Source: Pelomyxa schiedti (lineage: Eukaryota; Evosea; Pelobiontida; Pelomyxidae). From it: a DNA stretch of 39,089 nucleotides. The notes beneath the pieces were generated by a model. The model was not told where the DNA came from and searched no databases. It worked only from the letters and a program-made list of their open reading frames with translations. Location of the stretch: positions 1,025 to 40,113 of the forward strand of contig JAHLWZ010000394.1 of the NCBI GenBank assembly GCA_020536535.1, in the 5' to 3' direction. Position numbers and translations under genes: made by a program. Shown here one piece after another: positions 18,901-30,473 of this stretch (positions are counted from its first letter, which is position 1; each line of letters opens with the position of its first letter).

Positions 18901-21281
18901 AACTCGAAGCTGCCGTCACATCCCATACAAGAAGAGTTGTCTCCACCACAAATGCCGCACAGATCCAGTTTGTAAGGTCCATAAGGTTTGTGTGTACAAT
19001 CCATGCAAGTGTTATTTCCACCACACACTCCACACAGATCGTAGGTGGTGGGATTCAGGGAAGGCACTCCATCGCAACTAGGGACATTTTAGTGAGGTGT
19101 CTCCATTCCTAGCACATACCCTGTGCAAGTTGCATTGTCGTAATATGAGTCGGTGTCACACACCCCACAGAAGTCTTCATATGCATAATCATCACCAGTT
19201 ATGACTTGACCTGCGCAGTCCAAACACGTGCTACTGTTCCCGTCACAGACACCACATTCGTCATAGATCCTTTTGAACAAGTTAGAAAAAGTCACACACT
19301 TCTGAGAAGTACAGGAATCCATATGGTGTTCCGGCACAGTCAACACAAGCATTTGTACCGCCACATTTTCCACATAGGTCATTAACCTTGGGTCCATTTG
19401 GAACCCCAGTGCAGTCTAAAATTTATGAGTTTATGAAAAAACAAAAAAAAAGGCAACCTAAGCATGGATAATGGTTAGTTACATTGATGTTGGACTTGCC
19501 CCATCCCAGAACTACCAGCTGAATATAACAGTTTTGAGGATTTCTGGTAAAAAAATGAGAAATCAAGAACAAAGGACACTGCAGGCATACGGTACGGATG
19601 TAAGATTGACGTAGAACAAATAAGTCTTCTGTTCCGTCAAGTTTGTGTACAGGTGGGGCTTTGTGTCCTCAACATAAGAAAGCGGATCGTCGATAATAAA
19701 TATCTGTGAGCTATAAGATATTTACAAGTTGAAGGCGGTTAAATACCTCGGCTCGAGATGTGATATAAGCCAGAGCATATTTTACGGACTCCACAAGGTT
19801 ACCACTATCAGCAGACAGAATTACAATTAAACCAAACCTGAAATTCCTCAGAAAATAAGTTAACTGAAAGAAACCATACCCCCAGGAGGCTTGGAGAGCT
19901 TTCCACTGCAGGGTTTCATCTACGCTGTTAGAAGTAGGCTCATTGTTTACAAGAAACACAGGGAAAATGTTTCTTCGTAAAAACAGCGGTGCTAACAAAT
20001 CCGGGTCTGGGTAATTCTCACCATCACCAGGAAGGTGCCTTTCAGTTGTTAATCGCTAAAATAATCCTTCTGGTGCACACCCAATGCCGCTCCAGTCACA
20101 AGGTGGAGTAACACAGTCTGGTGTACAGTCGTAATTGTTTGCAGGAAGCGATGTTGCAGTGTTATCTTCATATTCTGAGGAGGTGGCCATTATGAGTACC
20201 TAGAGACAAGTAAGAAGAATAAAATACAGTTCAGGACAACTTTGATGGCTTCTTCTCTCCATTGTGTGGCTGGGCATGATGAAAAAAGCATTCCTTCTAG
20301 TGCATCATTGGCGTTGCTTTTTGCAGTGAGGTATACATCTAAATTCTACAGAGGTAAGCCACAGTAGGTGTGGAAGAATACAACCAACAGCTGAGCTTGA
20401 AGGCCAGTGAAGTCCTTCTGAAGAACTTGAAATAGCTTATATGGCCAATTAGCACCATCAACTCTGGTTAGTTTTAACCAGTTTTAAGACAAAAAAAGAG
20501 GATTCAAACCTGTTGTCTCCAACAGGCTTTTCTATGAAAGAACTCAAACCAAAAGCGCTGTTCTTACGTAGTGCAATGACTTCTGCAATCATTTCCACCA
20601 ACTTCATGGCAAATGTTGAGAGGTCATCGCCCATGAAATACGATTGATCCTAAATAGTGTGAACTCCAATGTGGAGTAAACTACATACATAAGTGAACAT
20701 TAAATCGAGGGCTTGGTCATCCTGGCTTGGAACCAGAAGTTCAATCGGAACATCAAGCGGGTCGTTGGGATGTAAATATACGTAGGAGACCTGTGCGGTG
20801 TCAAAGTGGGAAAACAAAAGGAAGAAATAATCACTCACAAATGGGTGAACAGGAAAGCCCGAATCTACCCAATATACCTGGCTGTGAAGGTGGTGCCACT
20901 TGTAGGGGCACGTTCCAACCAACGGTCCTTCAATACTCAGAAATAATATTTTGACGACGCACAGAACGTACCGTCCCTGTTGCCTTTCGTGCAATACGCG
21001 CCAGCAGGATCAGCGCACCAACCACAAGTCGCATCTCCACCGTTTGAATACACACAGGCACTACAATTCTTTCCGTCACATGCAGCTGTAATAAGTTAAA
21101 ATGAAATAAATTCACAATAAAAAGAAAACTAACCTTCCACAAGGCCACGTGGAGCTAACCCTATCACTATACAAAAAAAAAGTTAAATCAAAAGTTCGGT
21201 ATTAATAATAATGGAAAAAACAAACCAACCTTGCAACAAAACAAGTGTAGTCGTTACAAATAACGCTGTAAAGTGTATCAT
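15488..21281 (-). CDS. Integrin-beta-like (Sib-type) adhesion receptor with CGxCGG repeats
   Basis: A many-exon minus-strand gene. The start at 21281 codes a signal peptide (MIHFTALFVTTTLVLLQ) ended by a GTTGGT donor. In order follow a PSI-like cysteine module, an integrin-beta-type I/vWA domain, about thirty CGxCGG repeats, a glycine-rich transmembrane helix and a tail with an N-V-L-Y motif ending at a TAA at 15490-15488. This is the plan of Dictyostelium Sib proteins ('similar to integrin beta'), type I adhesion receptors that bind talin through NxxY tails and act in substrate adhesion and phagocytosis. The MIDAS motif reads DQSYFMGDD, against DxSxS in canonical integrins. Intron edges were checked only at some junctions (for example the tail splice at 15782/15637), so total length is not given. 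A plain vWA protein is the main alternative; the tail and membrane segment argue for the Sib type. Confidence 0.8.
15940..19420 (-). repeat. Tandem CGxCGG cysteine repeats (about thirty)
   Basis: Units of roughly 30-35 residues follow the form YDxCGxCGGxNSSCxGCDGxxxG, for example DLCGICGGDNSSCMGCDGS near 18980-18910 and DVCNVCGGDGSSCRGCDGI near 18650-18590. I counted about thirty between 19400 and 15950. They are interrupted by many short introns, and the edge units are degenerate (for example CGECAEEPSCLACDGT). This repeat type occurs in extracellular stalks of protist and algal surface proteins and in ADAMTS spacer segments. Confidence 0.85.
19690..20775 (-). other. Integrin-beta-type I-like (vWA) domain
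   Basis: Successive exons read LDLMFTY joined to DQSYFMGDDLSTFAMKLVEM, then KNSAFGLSSFIEKPV, NLDVYLTAKSNANDALEGML, SSCPATQWREEAIKVV, PLFLRRNIFPVFLVNNEP and ADSGNLVESVKYALAYITSR. These match, in order, the integrin beta elements 'LYYLMDLSYSMKDD', 'FGSFVDKTV', 'GNLDSPEGGFDAIMQ', 'IGWR..TRLLVF', 'NILPIFAV' and 'LSEDSSNVVQLI...Y..L.S'. The metal-site motif is at 20623-20649, where the second serine of DxSxS is phenylalanine. Confidence 0.8.
20960..21100 (-). other. PSI-like cysteine module
   Basis: The exon after the acceptor TTACAG near 21089 reads CDGKNCSACVYSNGGDATC, then GWCADPAGAYCTKGNRDG. The spacing C-x4-C-x2-C...C-G-W-C...C is that of the plexin-semaphorin-integrin module, which precedes the I domain in integrin beta chains. 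Confidence 0.6.
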
Positions 21282-21573
21282 ACAAAATACCCTCGCGAAC
21301 TACAACCAATCCCCTATTTATTTTTGTTTGTAGTCAAATTGCTGCCCGTAACCACTCGTTTGCTTGTTTTTTTTTCTGTTTTTCTTCCAAGTGACAGGCC
21401 GGGAAATGATGCCCGTTTCCCAAAAAAGAAGGCGGTACCGAAAAGATTTCTTCTTGTTGTGGGCCCAGTGAACGATTCATCACATTACGATGGCTTTGCT
21501 GGTGGGAATCCAGGCCAAGCCAGTGCGTATCGGAATGAAAGGAGTGGAAGGCTAATTAGCTGTGTTCACATCT

Positions 21574-23664
21574 TTACAGCTGCAGGAGGATTGGGAAAGT
21601 ATCACCAAGCCAATTGCGGATGCTTGAGGGCCTCTTCCATGGCCTCTGCTGTGACCAGTACTCTGCAATGTCACGTGTTGTGATGTCAGGGAACACCCTC
21701 ATCGTGAACTGGGCCATCACTGGTGTGTGTGTAACAAGGCACATCCAGTGTTGTTTCACAGTCTCTGATGTGATACCTGGGAACACCCTCAGCATCATCT
21801 GAAACGTGAACAGGTCAGATGCTGAGAATGCTGATGGATCCCAGTGCAATTCCAACACCTGTGTAATTAAGAGAATCTTCTTTGAAAAGGGAAATTCTCA
21901 CACCTCATCCAAGGTGATGTGAAACCTGTTGATGAGCCACTCTGCACAACTGGCCTGTCTCCGTGCCACTAGATTGTGAAGCAACGTGTTGTTGTCGAGT
22001 GTGATATGCTCACGTTCTAGTTGGAAGTGTGTGATCAACCACTTCACTGACTTGATGGATCCAAAGCTAATCAACTCAGGGTTTGCAAGGCACTGTGCAA
22101 CGGACTCTTTTGTGAATTCACCCATGGAAATCACCTTTTTGACTTGTGTGAGAGTGTCACCTTGCAGGCTTTCCTTCAGTACACCAAGGAGGAGCTCAGT
22201 GTGTGTTGGTTCGCTGATGGGGAACTTCTCAATGATGAAAAGTGGCGTTGCTGACAATCTTTTTTTACCCAGAAGGTACTTCACAGTTTCCGCAACCAAA
22301 CTTTCATCCAGGTTTGCCATTGTTGGGTGATTCAGAAGCCATTTCACGCCTTGTGCCCTTTCGTCACCAGATTGGATGTGCTTGCACATCTTGGAAAGGA
22401 CTGAACTTACTCCAGTTGTTGTATTTTTCATGATGCCGAAGGACTCATCCAACCACGATGCAGTGGCGATGTTGTTGGTTGCCAGTGAAATGACAAAAGA
22501 CTCGCAGGCATCCTCTGGTGAAAGACTCACCTTTGTTGACAGCCACTTCATCACATCCAAATTTTCCGTTTGGTTTTTGCAGGCTGCACGAAATATTTCA
22601 GGTGTTGGTGTGACTGAGTGCTCCTCAACGGCCCACTTCAGAAGATCAAGTCCACCTTCTTTGGGGCAAACTCTCTTAACCATTTCACTGGTGACGGTGA
22701 ATGATGAAGGAAATGAAGAAGCTGCCCACCTGAGTACCTCAGCATTTGGAAGCGCATCAATGAAACTGTCATCAATGGGAAGAATGCGATCCCTGATGCA
22801 CTCACACACAGCAGTGCAATTGGTCCTGAGGAAATAGAAAGCTGTTGTTCCCTTGAAGGGTGAATCTGCACCCACAGGGAACATTTCCAATGCCCACTTG
22901 ACAGTTTCCACGTTTCCACCCCTGCAAGCCTCTCCCTGAATGAACTCAGCCCTCCCAGAATAGTACTTTTTCAGGCTCTGTGGGCCAATTGATCCCACAA
23001 TCCACTTTGCGACTTCCAGCCTCCCCTTGGAAAGTGCGGATATCATTGGCCCGTACAACTCCCAAGGGTGGTCCATGTACCCAAACCTCTCGACCATCCA
23101 CTTCACCACATCCAAGTGTCCCTTCTTGCACACTCCAGCGAGCAGATCTGAGTTCCTCACGTGGTCATCCAGCAGGAAGCGATCGCAACTCCAAATTGTG
23201 GGATCTGGCCACACACCAGCGACCAGCTTCTGTGCCATTTCCAAGTGACCACCGCAGCACAGCCCCTCAAGGATGTGCACCAACTCCTTGGTCTTGTTCC
23301 CGTTGTTGCCCGCGTTGAGCTCATTCTCTGTTGCCGCCGATGTATCGGAACTATGGGTTTCGTTGGATACGTGGTGCTTGATGAGCCACCTGAGGCACGA
23401 TTGGGCACAGGCCTCGGCGGCCACTTCGAGGGCGAGGTAGTACTTGCTGTCGTGGTTCAAGATCAACCGGCACGCTCGAGGGACGAGGGGGAAAACGCCC
23501 TCGCAGACACTTAACAGCGTGACGGCGTCGTCAGTCGTTCTTATGGGTGCCAGAAGCGTGGCGCCGTTGGTTGGTGTGTCCAACCACGGGAGTACGTTGT
23601 CCCACAACAGCCTCGACAACCAAACGACTCGGTTGTGGTACTCAGCACGCGCAGTAGACATCAA
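21574..23664 (-). CDS. Ankyrin-like repeat paralogue A
   Basis: Two exons: 23664-21904 and 21858-21574, separated by a 45-nt GTGTGA...ACACAG intron in phase 0 after the codons for LDE; product 681 residues. The N terminus (HNRVVWLSRLLWDNVLPWL then EGVFPLVPRACRLIL) resembles an F-box-like helix pair, by inference only. Next come imperfect ankyrin-like repeats each carrying a 'GHLDVVKWMVERFGY' or 'GRLEVAKWIV' core. The long exon closes with INRFHITLDE. The last exon holds FTFQMMLRVFPGIT and AQFTMRVFPDITTRDIAEYW, two related half-motifs, and ends WLGDTFPILLQL. Amoebae carry large families of such proteins, mostly of unknown function. The stop lies only about 300 bases beyond the receptor's start, and paralogue B ends 38 bases upstream of the A start codon. 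Confidence 0.85.
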
Positions 23665-23702
23665 TAGATTGGATTTTGCTTGTTTTTCAAATTTTCAACC
23701 AG

Positions 23703-25801
23703 TTACCAGAGGCTTCTGGGGCGCCACCCATAAGCCCTAGCTACCCACGGGTCCCTTTGTGCCCAGAAAGCAGCAATCTCAGGTGTCGTGATGTCAGGGA
23801 AAACCCTCATCGTGAACTGGGCCACGACTGGTGTCCGGGTCGCAAGGCACATCCAGTGCTGTTTCACAGTCCCTGACGTGATACCTGGGAACACCCTCAG
23901 CATCATCTGAAACGTGAACAGGTCGATTTTTGAGAATTCTGATGACTCCCAATCCAATTCCAACACCTGTCCACAAAGTGTGAGGAAGATGTATCCTTGG
24001 GAAAGGGAAATTCACACACCTCATCCAAGGTGATGTGGAACCTGTTGATGAGCCACTCTGCACAACTTGCTTGTTTATTTGTCAGGAGGTTGTGAAGCAA
24101 CGTGTTGTTGTCAAGTGTGATGTGCTCACGTTCGAGTTGGAAGTGTGTGATCAACCACTTCACTGCCCTCGTTGGTGCAGACATAATGAATGCTGAGTTT
24201 GCAAGGCACTGTGCAACAGCCTCTTTTGTGAATTCACCCATGGAACTCACCTTTTTGACTTGTGTGAAAGTGCCACTGAGAAAACTTTCCTTCAGAATTC
24301 CAACAAGGAGCTCAGTGCGTGTTGGTTCACTGATGAGGGGGAACTTTTGAATGATTAAGAGTGGTGTTGCTGACAAATTGAGGAACAGAAGGTGCCTCAC
24401 AGCTTTCACAATCAGGCTCTCTTCCACCTGAGTCATCTCTGGATGATTCAGGAGCCATTTTACACCCTCTATTCTTTCCTGTTTAAATGGGATGTGTTTG
24501 CACACCCTCTCAAGGATTGAGGTTGCTCCGTGGTGAAAAGGAGTAGCATGTTTCATGATGCCGAAGGACTCATCCAACCAAGACGCAGTGGCGACGTTGT
24601 TGCTTGCCAGTGAAACGGCGAAACACTCACAGGCATCCTCTGGTGAAAGACTCACATTTGTTGATAGCCACTTCATCATCTCTAAATTCTCCTTTTGGTT
24701 TTTGCAGGCTGCACTAAACAGTTGGGGCGTTGGTGTGACTAAGTTTTCCTCAACGGCCCACTTCAGAAGATCGAGCCCACCTTCCTTTGGGCAAACCTTC
24801 TGAACGGTTTCACTGGTGATCATGGCGGAGAAGGGAGAATATACAGAACTTGCCCACCTCAGTACCTCTGCGTTTGAGAGGGAGTCAATGTGAAAGGGCT
24901 CAAATGGAAGTTGCGTGTGCTCTTTGATGCACTCGCACACAGCGGTGCAATTTTTCCTGATGTAACCATAAAACGAGCCTGCAGTGTACAGACTGTCCAA
25001 AGGGAACAGGCCAAGCACCCACTTCACAGCTTCCACGTTTCCACTCTTGCATGCTTTTCCCTGAACGACCTCACTGTAACACGTTGTCATGCTCTGCGGG
25101 TCGGCAATTGATCCCACAATCCACTTTGCGACTTCCAGCCTCCCCTTGGAAAGTGCGGCCGCCACTGGGCCATACAGCTCCAAAGGGTGGTGAGTGTACC
25201 CAAACCTCTCGACCATCCACTTCACCACATCCAAGTGACCCCTCTTGCACACTCCAGAAAGTATATCCGCCATCCTCACGTGCTCAACAATGTACGCCTC
25301 CCCACTGCCATTGGCACCACAACCACCCCCCCACGTGATCCCACTCGGCCAGATACCACCACCACCGCGATAAGCCTCCGTAAGCCTTGTTGCGGCGTCC
25401 AGGTGGCCAGCACGGCACAGGCCCCCAAGGACGCGAATAAACTCCTTGGTCTCGTTCCTCCGGTTCCCTGCTTGGTCATTGGCGTGGTTCGTGATGAGCC
25501 AATTGAGGCACGACTGGGCCCCGGCCTCGGCCGCCGCCTCGAGTGCGTTGTAGTACTTGTTGTCGTGCGACAGCACCAGGCGACACATGCGGGGCACGAG
25601 AGGGAAGATGCCCTCGCCGACACTCAGCAGCGTCGCACTTTCCTCACTTGTAATTGTGGGATCATCATCACCATCGCCGTTGTTGGTTGGGGACACGACA
25701 AGCCACGGGACAACGTTGTCCCACAATAACCTCGACAACCACACAACTCGGTTGTGGTGCTCCGATGCTCCCCTCGTCGTGTTGTTGTCTCGTATCATCA
25801 T
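23703..25801 (-). CDS. Ankyrin-like repeat paralogue B
   Basis: Exons 25801-24020 and 23966-23703 with a 53-nt GTGTGT...GGACAG intron at the family position; product 681 residues. The frame is open upstream to 25897, but the chosen start (MMIRDNNTTRG) matches the distance to HHNRVVWLSRLLWDNV seen in A, C and D. The N-terminal third is nearly identical in DNA to paralogue D (about 25490-25745 against 30180-30450). The last exon keeps FTFQMMLRVFPGIT and AQFTMRVFPDITTPEIAAFW. After that it diverges to RAYGWRPRSLW and lacks the WLGD motif of A, D, E and F, so the extreme C terminus looks replaced or frame-altered. Confidence 0.82.
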
Positions 25802-26015
25802 CAAATGTAGACGCAGAAAGTGATGTTGATGATTGTGATGTTTCAGTGAAAAGAAATCAAAGCACAACCGATCCACACAACACGCGATACTCACCACAAC
25901 ACACGAGATTCAACACCTCACGGCACTTTGGAAACCCACAAAGTGGCGAAACTCATTGAACTCGCCGAGTTCAATGAATTACCCCAAAAATGAGCCCTGG
26001 ACTCGTTTTTTTTAT

Positions 26016-28237
26016 CTATTGTCTAATACTATTAATCCAAAGCTGGACACTGAGGGGAACTTCACCTTCCGGCTCATGGGACCAGCGCTCGGCAATGTCA
26101 GTGGTTGTGATGCCAGGGAACATCTGCATTGTGAACTGTGCCATCGCTGGTGTGCTTGTGACAAGCTTCAGAAAGTGCTCTTTGACTATTGCTGCTGTGA
26201 TACTTGGGAACACCCTCAGCATCATCTGCCATGTGAACATATCAAATTCAAGTGGCATCCCGTCTAACTGGAACCCAATCACCTGTGACACACACACGAA
26301 GGTGAGTTAAATGGTGAAGAAGGATAATTATCATCAACCTCATCCAAGGTGATGTGGAACCTGTTGATGACCCACTCAGCACAACTTGCATGGTCATTGA
26401 CCAGTAAATTCTTCAGTATTGCAATGTTGTTGAGTGTGATGCACTTGCGTTCCAACTGGAATTGAGTGATCAACCACTTCACTGATTTGCTTGAGAACAA
26501 ATAAGGGCAATCGGGGATTGCAAGGCACTGTGCAACAGCCTCTTTCGTGAATTCACACATGGAAATCACCTTCTTGACTTGTGTGAGATCACCACCTTGA
26601 ACACTTTCCTTCAACACACCAATGAGGAGCTCAGTGCGAGTTGGTTCACTGATGATGGGGAACTTCTCAATGATGAGGAGTGGTGTTGCTGACAAATTCT
26701 TTTTGAACACAAGGTGTCTCACAGCTTTCACAATCGTGGTTTCATCAATGCTGACCAGCATTGGATGATTCAGAATCCATGCCACACCCTCCAACCTTTC
26801 CCCAAAAAACATTTTCTTGCAGACATTCATGAGGATTGACACAGCTCCACATTTTTCCACAATGTGGAAGGTGTCATCCAGCCATGATGCAACTGCTGTG
26901 TTGCTGCGTTCCAAAGAACTGACCAAGGAATCTTGGAGAATTTCGCCAGAAGGTGCAACTTTGGACGCCAACCATTGCACAAGCTGCACGTCATCTTCGG
27001 AGTTTCTGCAGGCTGCACAGAACGCTGACAAATTTGGGTGGATTTCCTTCTCTTCAACCACCCACTTGGCCATCTCATGGGCACTTGAGGCCACTTCACA
27101 CAGGTGCTCAAGATTTTCCTTGGAGAGTGTGAATTCTGGAAACGCTGATGTGGCCCACTTGAGTACATCCAAGCTGCCAATTTTCCCGAAGAATTCTTCT
27201 TCAGAGGAAGTGGGCCAATCAGAGGGTGCAGGACTGTGATCCTTGACGAACTGGCAAACTTCCACAGTTTCTCCTTTTCTCTCACTGTCCCCAATGCATG
27301 GGATCAGCTTGAAACACGTAGTATCACGTCCCAGTGGAAAATTCTCAAAGCACCACTTCACAACACCCAAGTTTCCACTTTGGCATGCTTCGTAGTCCAC
27401 CAAACCCTCATGCCTAATGAGCAAAGGGATCACGTGCACAGACTGGCTGGCTGCCCACTTGGCCAACTCCAAGTGTCCCCCTCTGACAGCACCAACGAGT
27501 GCCCAGATGAGCTCCCAAGGCTCGTCCCTGATGTCGAACCTCTCCACCAGCCACCTCGCAACGCCCATGTGCCCCTTGTCACACACTCTCTCCAGGAGGT
27601 TGGATGACTTCACATGATAAGCAAGGTCCCAATCAACTCCCCTCCTCTCCACCCTTGTCCCTGGGTCTGATTCACCCCCACCACTGCCACTACTCCTCCC
27701 ACTGTACCAGAAACCAGGGGTTCTTCTCTCGGGGTCAGACCTCTCCTGTTTCCGCCACGTTATTCCAGGCAAAATGCCACCACCATGATGATAATCCACC
27801 AGTGCTTGTGCCATCTCCGAATGACCACCACAGCACAGCCCATCCAGGACACACATCAACTCCCTTTTCTCTTTCACTTCCTCAGTGCTGAAATTGCTCC
27901 TTTCAGTGTTGTTGTTGCTATTGTGGGATTTGAGGAGCCAACAGAGGCAGGAGCTGGCGCCGGCCTCTGCGGCTGCACCGAGGGCGGTGTAGTACTTATG
28001 GGTCCGCGATAGGATGAGGCGACACACGCGGGGCACGAGGGGGAATACGCCCTCGCCGACCCTCGCCAGTGTCACGCAGTGCTCCCTCGTCAGATCTGGT
28101 GGGGGCGTCGACCACGATCGTCGCGACGACGGCAACAACCACTGGACAACGTTGTCCCACACGATCCGCGACACCAACAGAACCCGATCGTTGTGTTCCT
28201 CCCTCGTTCTTTGACGACCACCCGTGTCCCCCATCAT
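26016..28237 (-). CDS. Ankyrin-like repeat paralogue C
   Basis: Exons 28237-26339 and 26282-26016 with a 56-nt intron (GTTGAT...TCACAG); product 721 residues. It differs from A, B and D in a longer Gly/Ser/Arg-rich insert after the second repeat (near 27640-27760) and in the middle repeats (KWAASQSVHVIPLLIRH, FGKIGSLDVLKWATSAFPEF). Most of the long exon is almost identical to paralogue F, while its later segment KAVRHLVFKKNLSATPLLII is shared with D as well. The last exon keeps FTWQMMLRVFPSIT and AQFTMQMFPGITTTDIAERW but ends LWINSIRQ. Confidence 0.85.
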
Positions 28238-28352
28238 TTCACAGAAAAAAAAGGATAATGATTATCCCTTCGGCGGAACGCCTGTCTGACAGGATCGTTT
28301 TTTTTCTGATCGATCGTTCCGTTAATCAAAATAAATAAACACCTCCTTCATT

Positions 28353-30473
28353 TTATGACAGCTTATGGAGGATTGGGAAGGCGTCACCAAGCCAATTGCG
28401 GATGCTTGAGGGCCTCTTCCACAGCTTCTGTTTTGACCAGTAATCAGCAACGTCACGTGTTGTGATGTCAGGGAACACCCTCATCGTGAACTGGGCCATC
28501 ACTGGTGTGTGTGTAAAAAGGCACATCCAGTGCTGTTTCACGGTTTCTGCAGTGATACCTGGGAACACCCTCAGCATCATCTGCCATGTGAACAGGTCTG
28601 AGTCAATGAAGGGAGATGGCTCCCAGGTTAGCAGCAGCACCTGGTCACAAAGAAAGCGGCTTAAAAATGTCTTTTTGGGAAGGGAAAATCACACCTCATC
28701 CAAGGTGATGTGGAATCTGTTGATGACCCACTCTGCACAACTGGCCTTTCTATGTGTAAGGAGGTTTTGAAGCAACGTGTTGTTGTTGAGTGTGATGTGC
28801 TCACGTTCGAGTTGGAAGTGTGTGCTCAACCACTTTAATGCCTTCATTGACCCAAACACATTCAACTCAGGGTTTGCAAGGCACTGGGCAACAGACTCTT
28901 TTGTGAATTCACACATGGAAATCACCTTCTTGACTTGTGTGATGGTGTCATTTTGAACACTTTCCTGCAGTACACCAATGAGCACCTCGGTGCGAGTTGG
29001 TTCACTGATGAGGGGGAACTTCTCAATGATGAGGAGTGGTGTTGCTGACAAATTCTTTTTGAACACGAGGTGCCTCACAGCTTTCACAATCAGGCTCTCT
29101 TCCACCTTTGACATCCCTGGATGATTCAGGATCCATTTTACACCCTCTATTCTTCTTTCCTGTGTGATGTGTTTGCACACCCTCACAAAGACTGAACCTA
29201 CTCCAAATGGAGTGGTTGTGGCACGTTTCATGATGCCGAATGACTCATCCAACCAAGACGCAGTGGTGATGTTGTTGATGGACAGTGAAATGGCGAAACA
29301 CTCACAGGCATCCTCTGGTGAAAGACTCACCTTTGTTGACAGCCACTTCATCACCTCCAAATTTTCGGTTCGGTTTTTGCAGGCTGCACGAAACAGTTTT
29401 GGTGTTGGTGTGACTGAGTGGTCCTCAACGGCCCACTTCAGAAGATCAAGCCCACCTTCTTTGGGGCAAACGATCTGAATGATTTCACTGGTGATCTTGA
29501 ATGAAGGAAATGCAGAAGTTGTCCATCTGAGCACCTCTGCATTTGGGATGTCACCAGGATTAAATGGAAGCGGAAGGTGCTCTTTGATGCACTCGCACAC
29601 AGCAGTGCAATTTTCTCTGAGGAAATTAAAAAAGATGCCTCCAGTGATTGTATAGTCCAAAGGGAACATGTGAAGCACCCACTTTATGGCTTCCACGTTT
29701 CCACTCCGACATGCCAAGCCATGAATGATCCGAGGTCTTCCAGAGAAGTACTTTTTCACACTCTGTGGATCACTTATTTCACCCATAATCCACTTGGCTA
29801 CTTCCAGCCTCCCCTTGGAAAGAGCTGCAGTCAGTGGCCCATACAGCTCCCAATGATGGCCAGTGTACCCAAACCTCTCAACCATCCACTTTGCCACATC
29901 CAAGTGACCCCTGCTGCACACCTCAGAAATTGTATTCTCCATCTTCACGTGCTCAGAAATGTATGCCTCCTCCCCTTCACCACAACCGCCCCCCCACGTG
30001 ATCCCACTGCTTGGCCAGCGACCGTGACCACCACGATAAACATCCACGAGCCTTGTTGCGGCGTCCAGGTGGCCAGCGCGGCACAGGCCCCCAAGGACGC
30101 GAATAAACTCCTTGGTCTCGTTCCTCCGGTTCCCTGCTTGGTCATTGACCTCGTCGTCGTAGTTGTTGTTGTTGGTGTGGTTCGTGATGAGCCAATTGAG
30201 GCACGACTGGGCCCCGGCCTCGGCTGCCGCCTCGAGTGCGTTGTAGTACTTGTTGTCGTGCGACAGCACCAGGCGACACACGCGGGGAACGAGAGAGAAG
30301 ATGCCCTCGCCGACACTCATCAGCGTCACACTGTCCTCACTTGTAATTGTGGGATCATCATCACCATCGCCGTTGTTGGTTGGGGACACGACAAGCCACG
30401 GGACCACGTTGTCCCACAATAGCCTCGACAACCACACAACTCGGTTGTGATACTCGGTACGCACCGTCGACAT
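28353..30473 (-). CDS. Ankyrin-like repeat paralogue D
   Basis: Exons 30473-28695 and 28640-28353 with a 54-nt GTGTGA...GACCAG intron; product 688 residues. The frame extends upstream to 30695, but MSTVRTEYHNRVVWLSRLL matches the start of A and is preferred; the extra 74 codons have no counterpart in the other copies. A short Asn/Asp-rich insert (NNNNYDDEVND) near 30145-30180 is absent from B, which is otherwise nearly identical here. The last exon is closest to A (WKRPSSIRNWLGDAFPIL), and the flanking 3' DNA is also alike. It faces the plus-strand gene at 30898. Confidence 0.85.

Noticed and set aside
21273-21683. Plus-strand open frame of 136 codons between the Sib-like gene and paralogue A
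   Set aside because: It overlaps the receptor's first codons and the end of paralogue A on the other strand and shows no recognisable motif; the intergenic part is short.
29577-30422. Long plus-strand open frame (281 codons) opposite paralogue D
   Set aside because: It lies antisense to a coding exon that is conserved across six copies; the antisense frame has no family features and reflects codon bias of the real gene.
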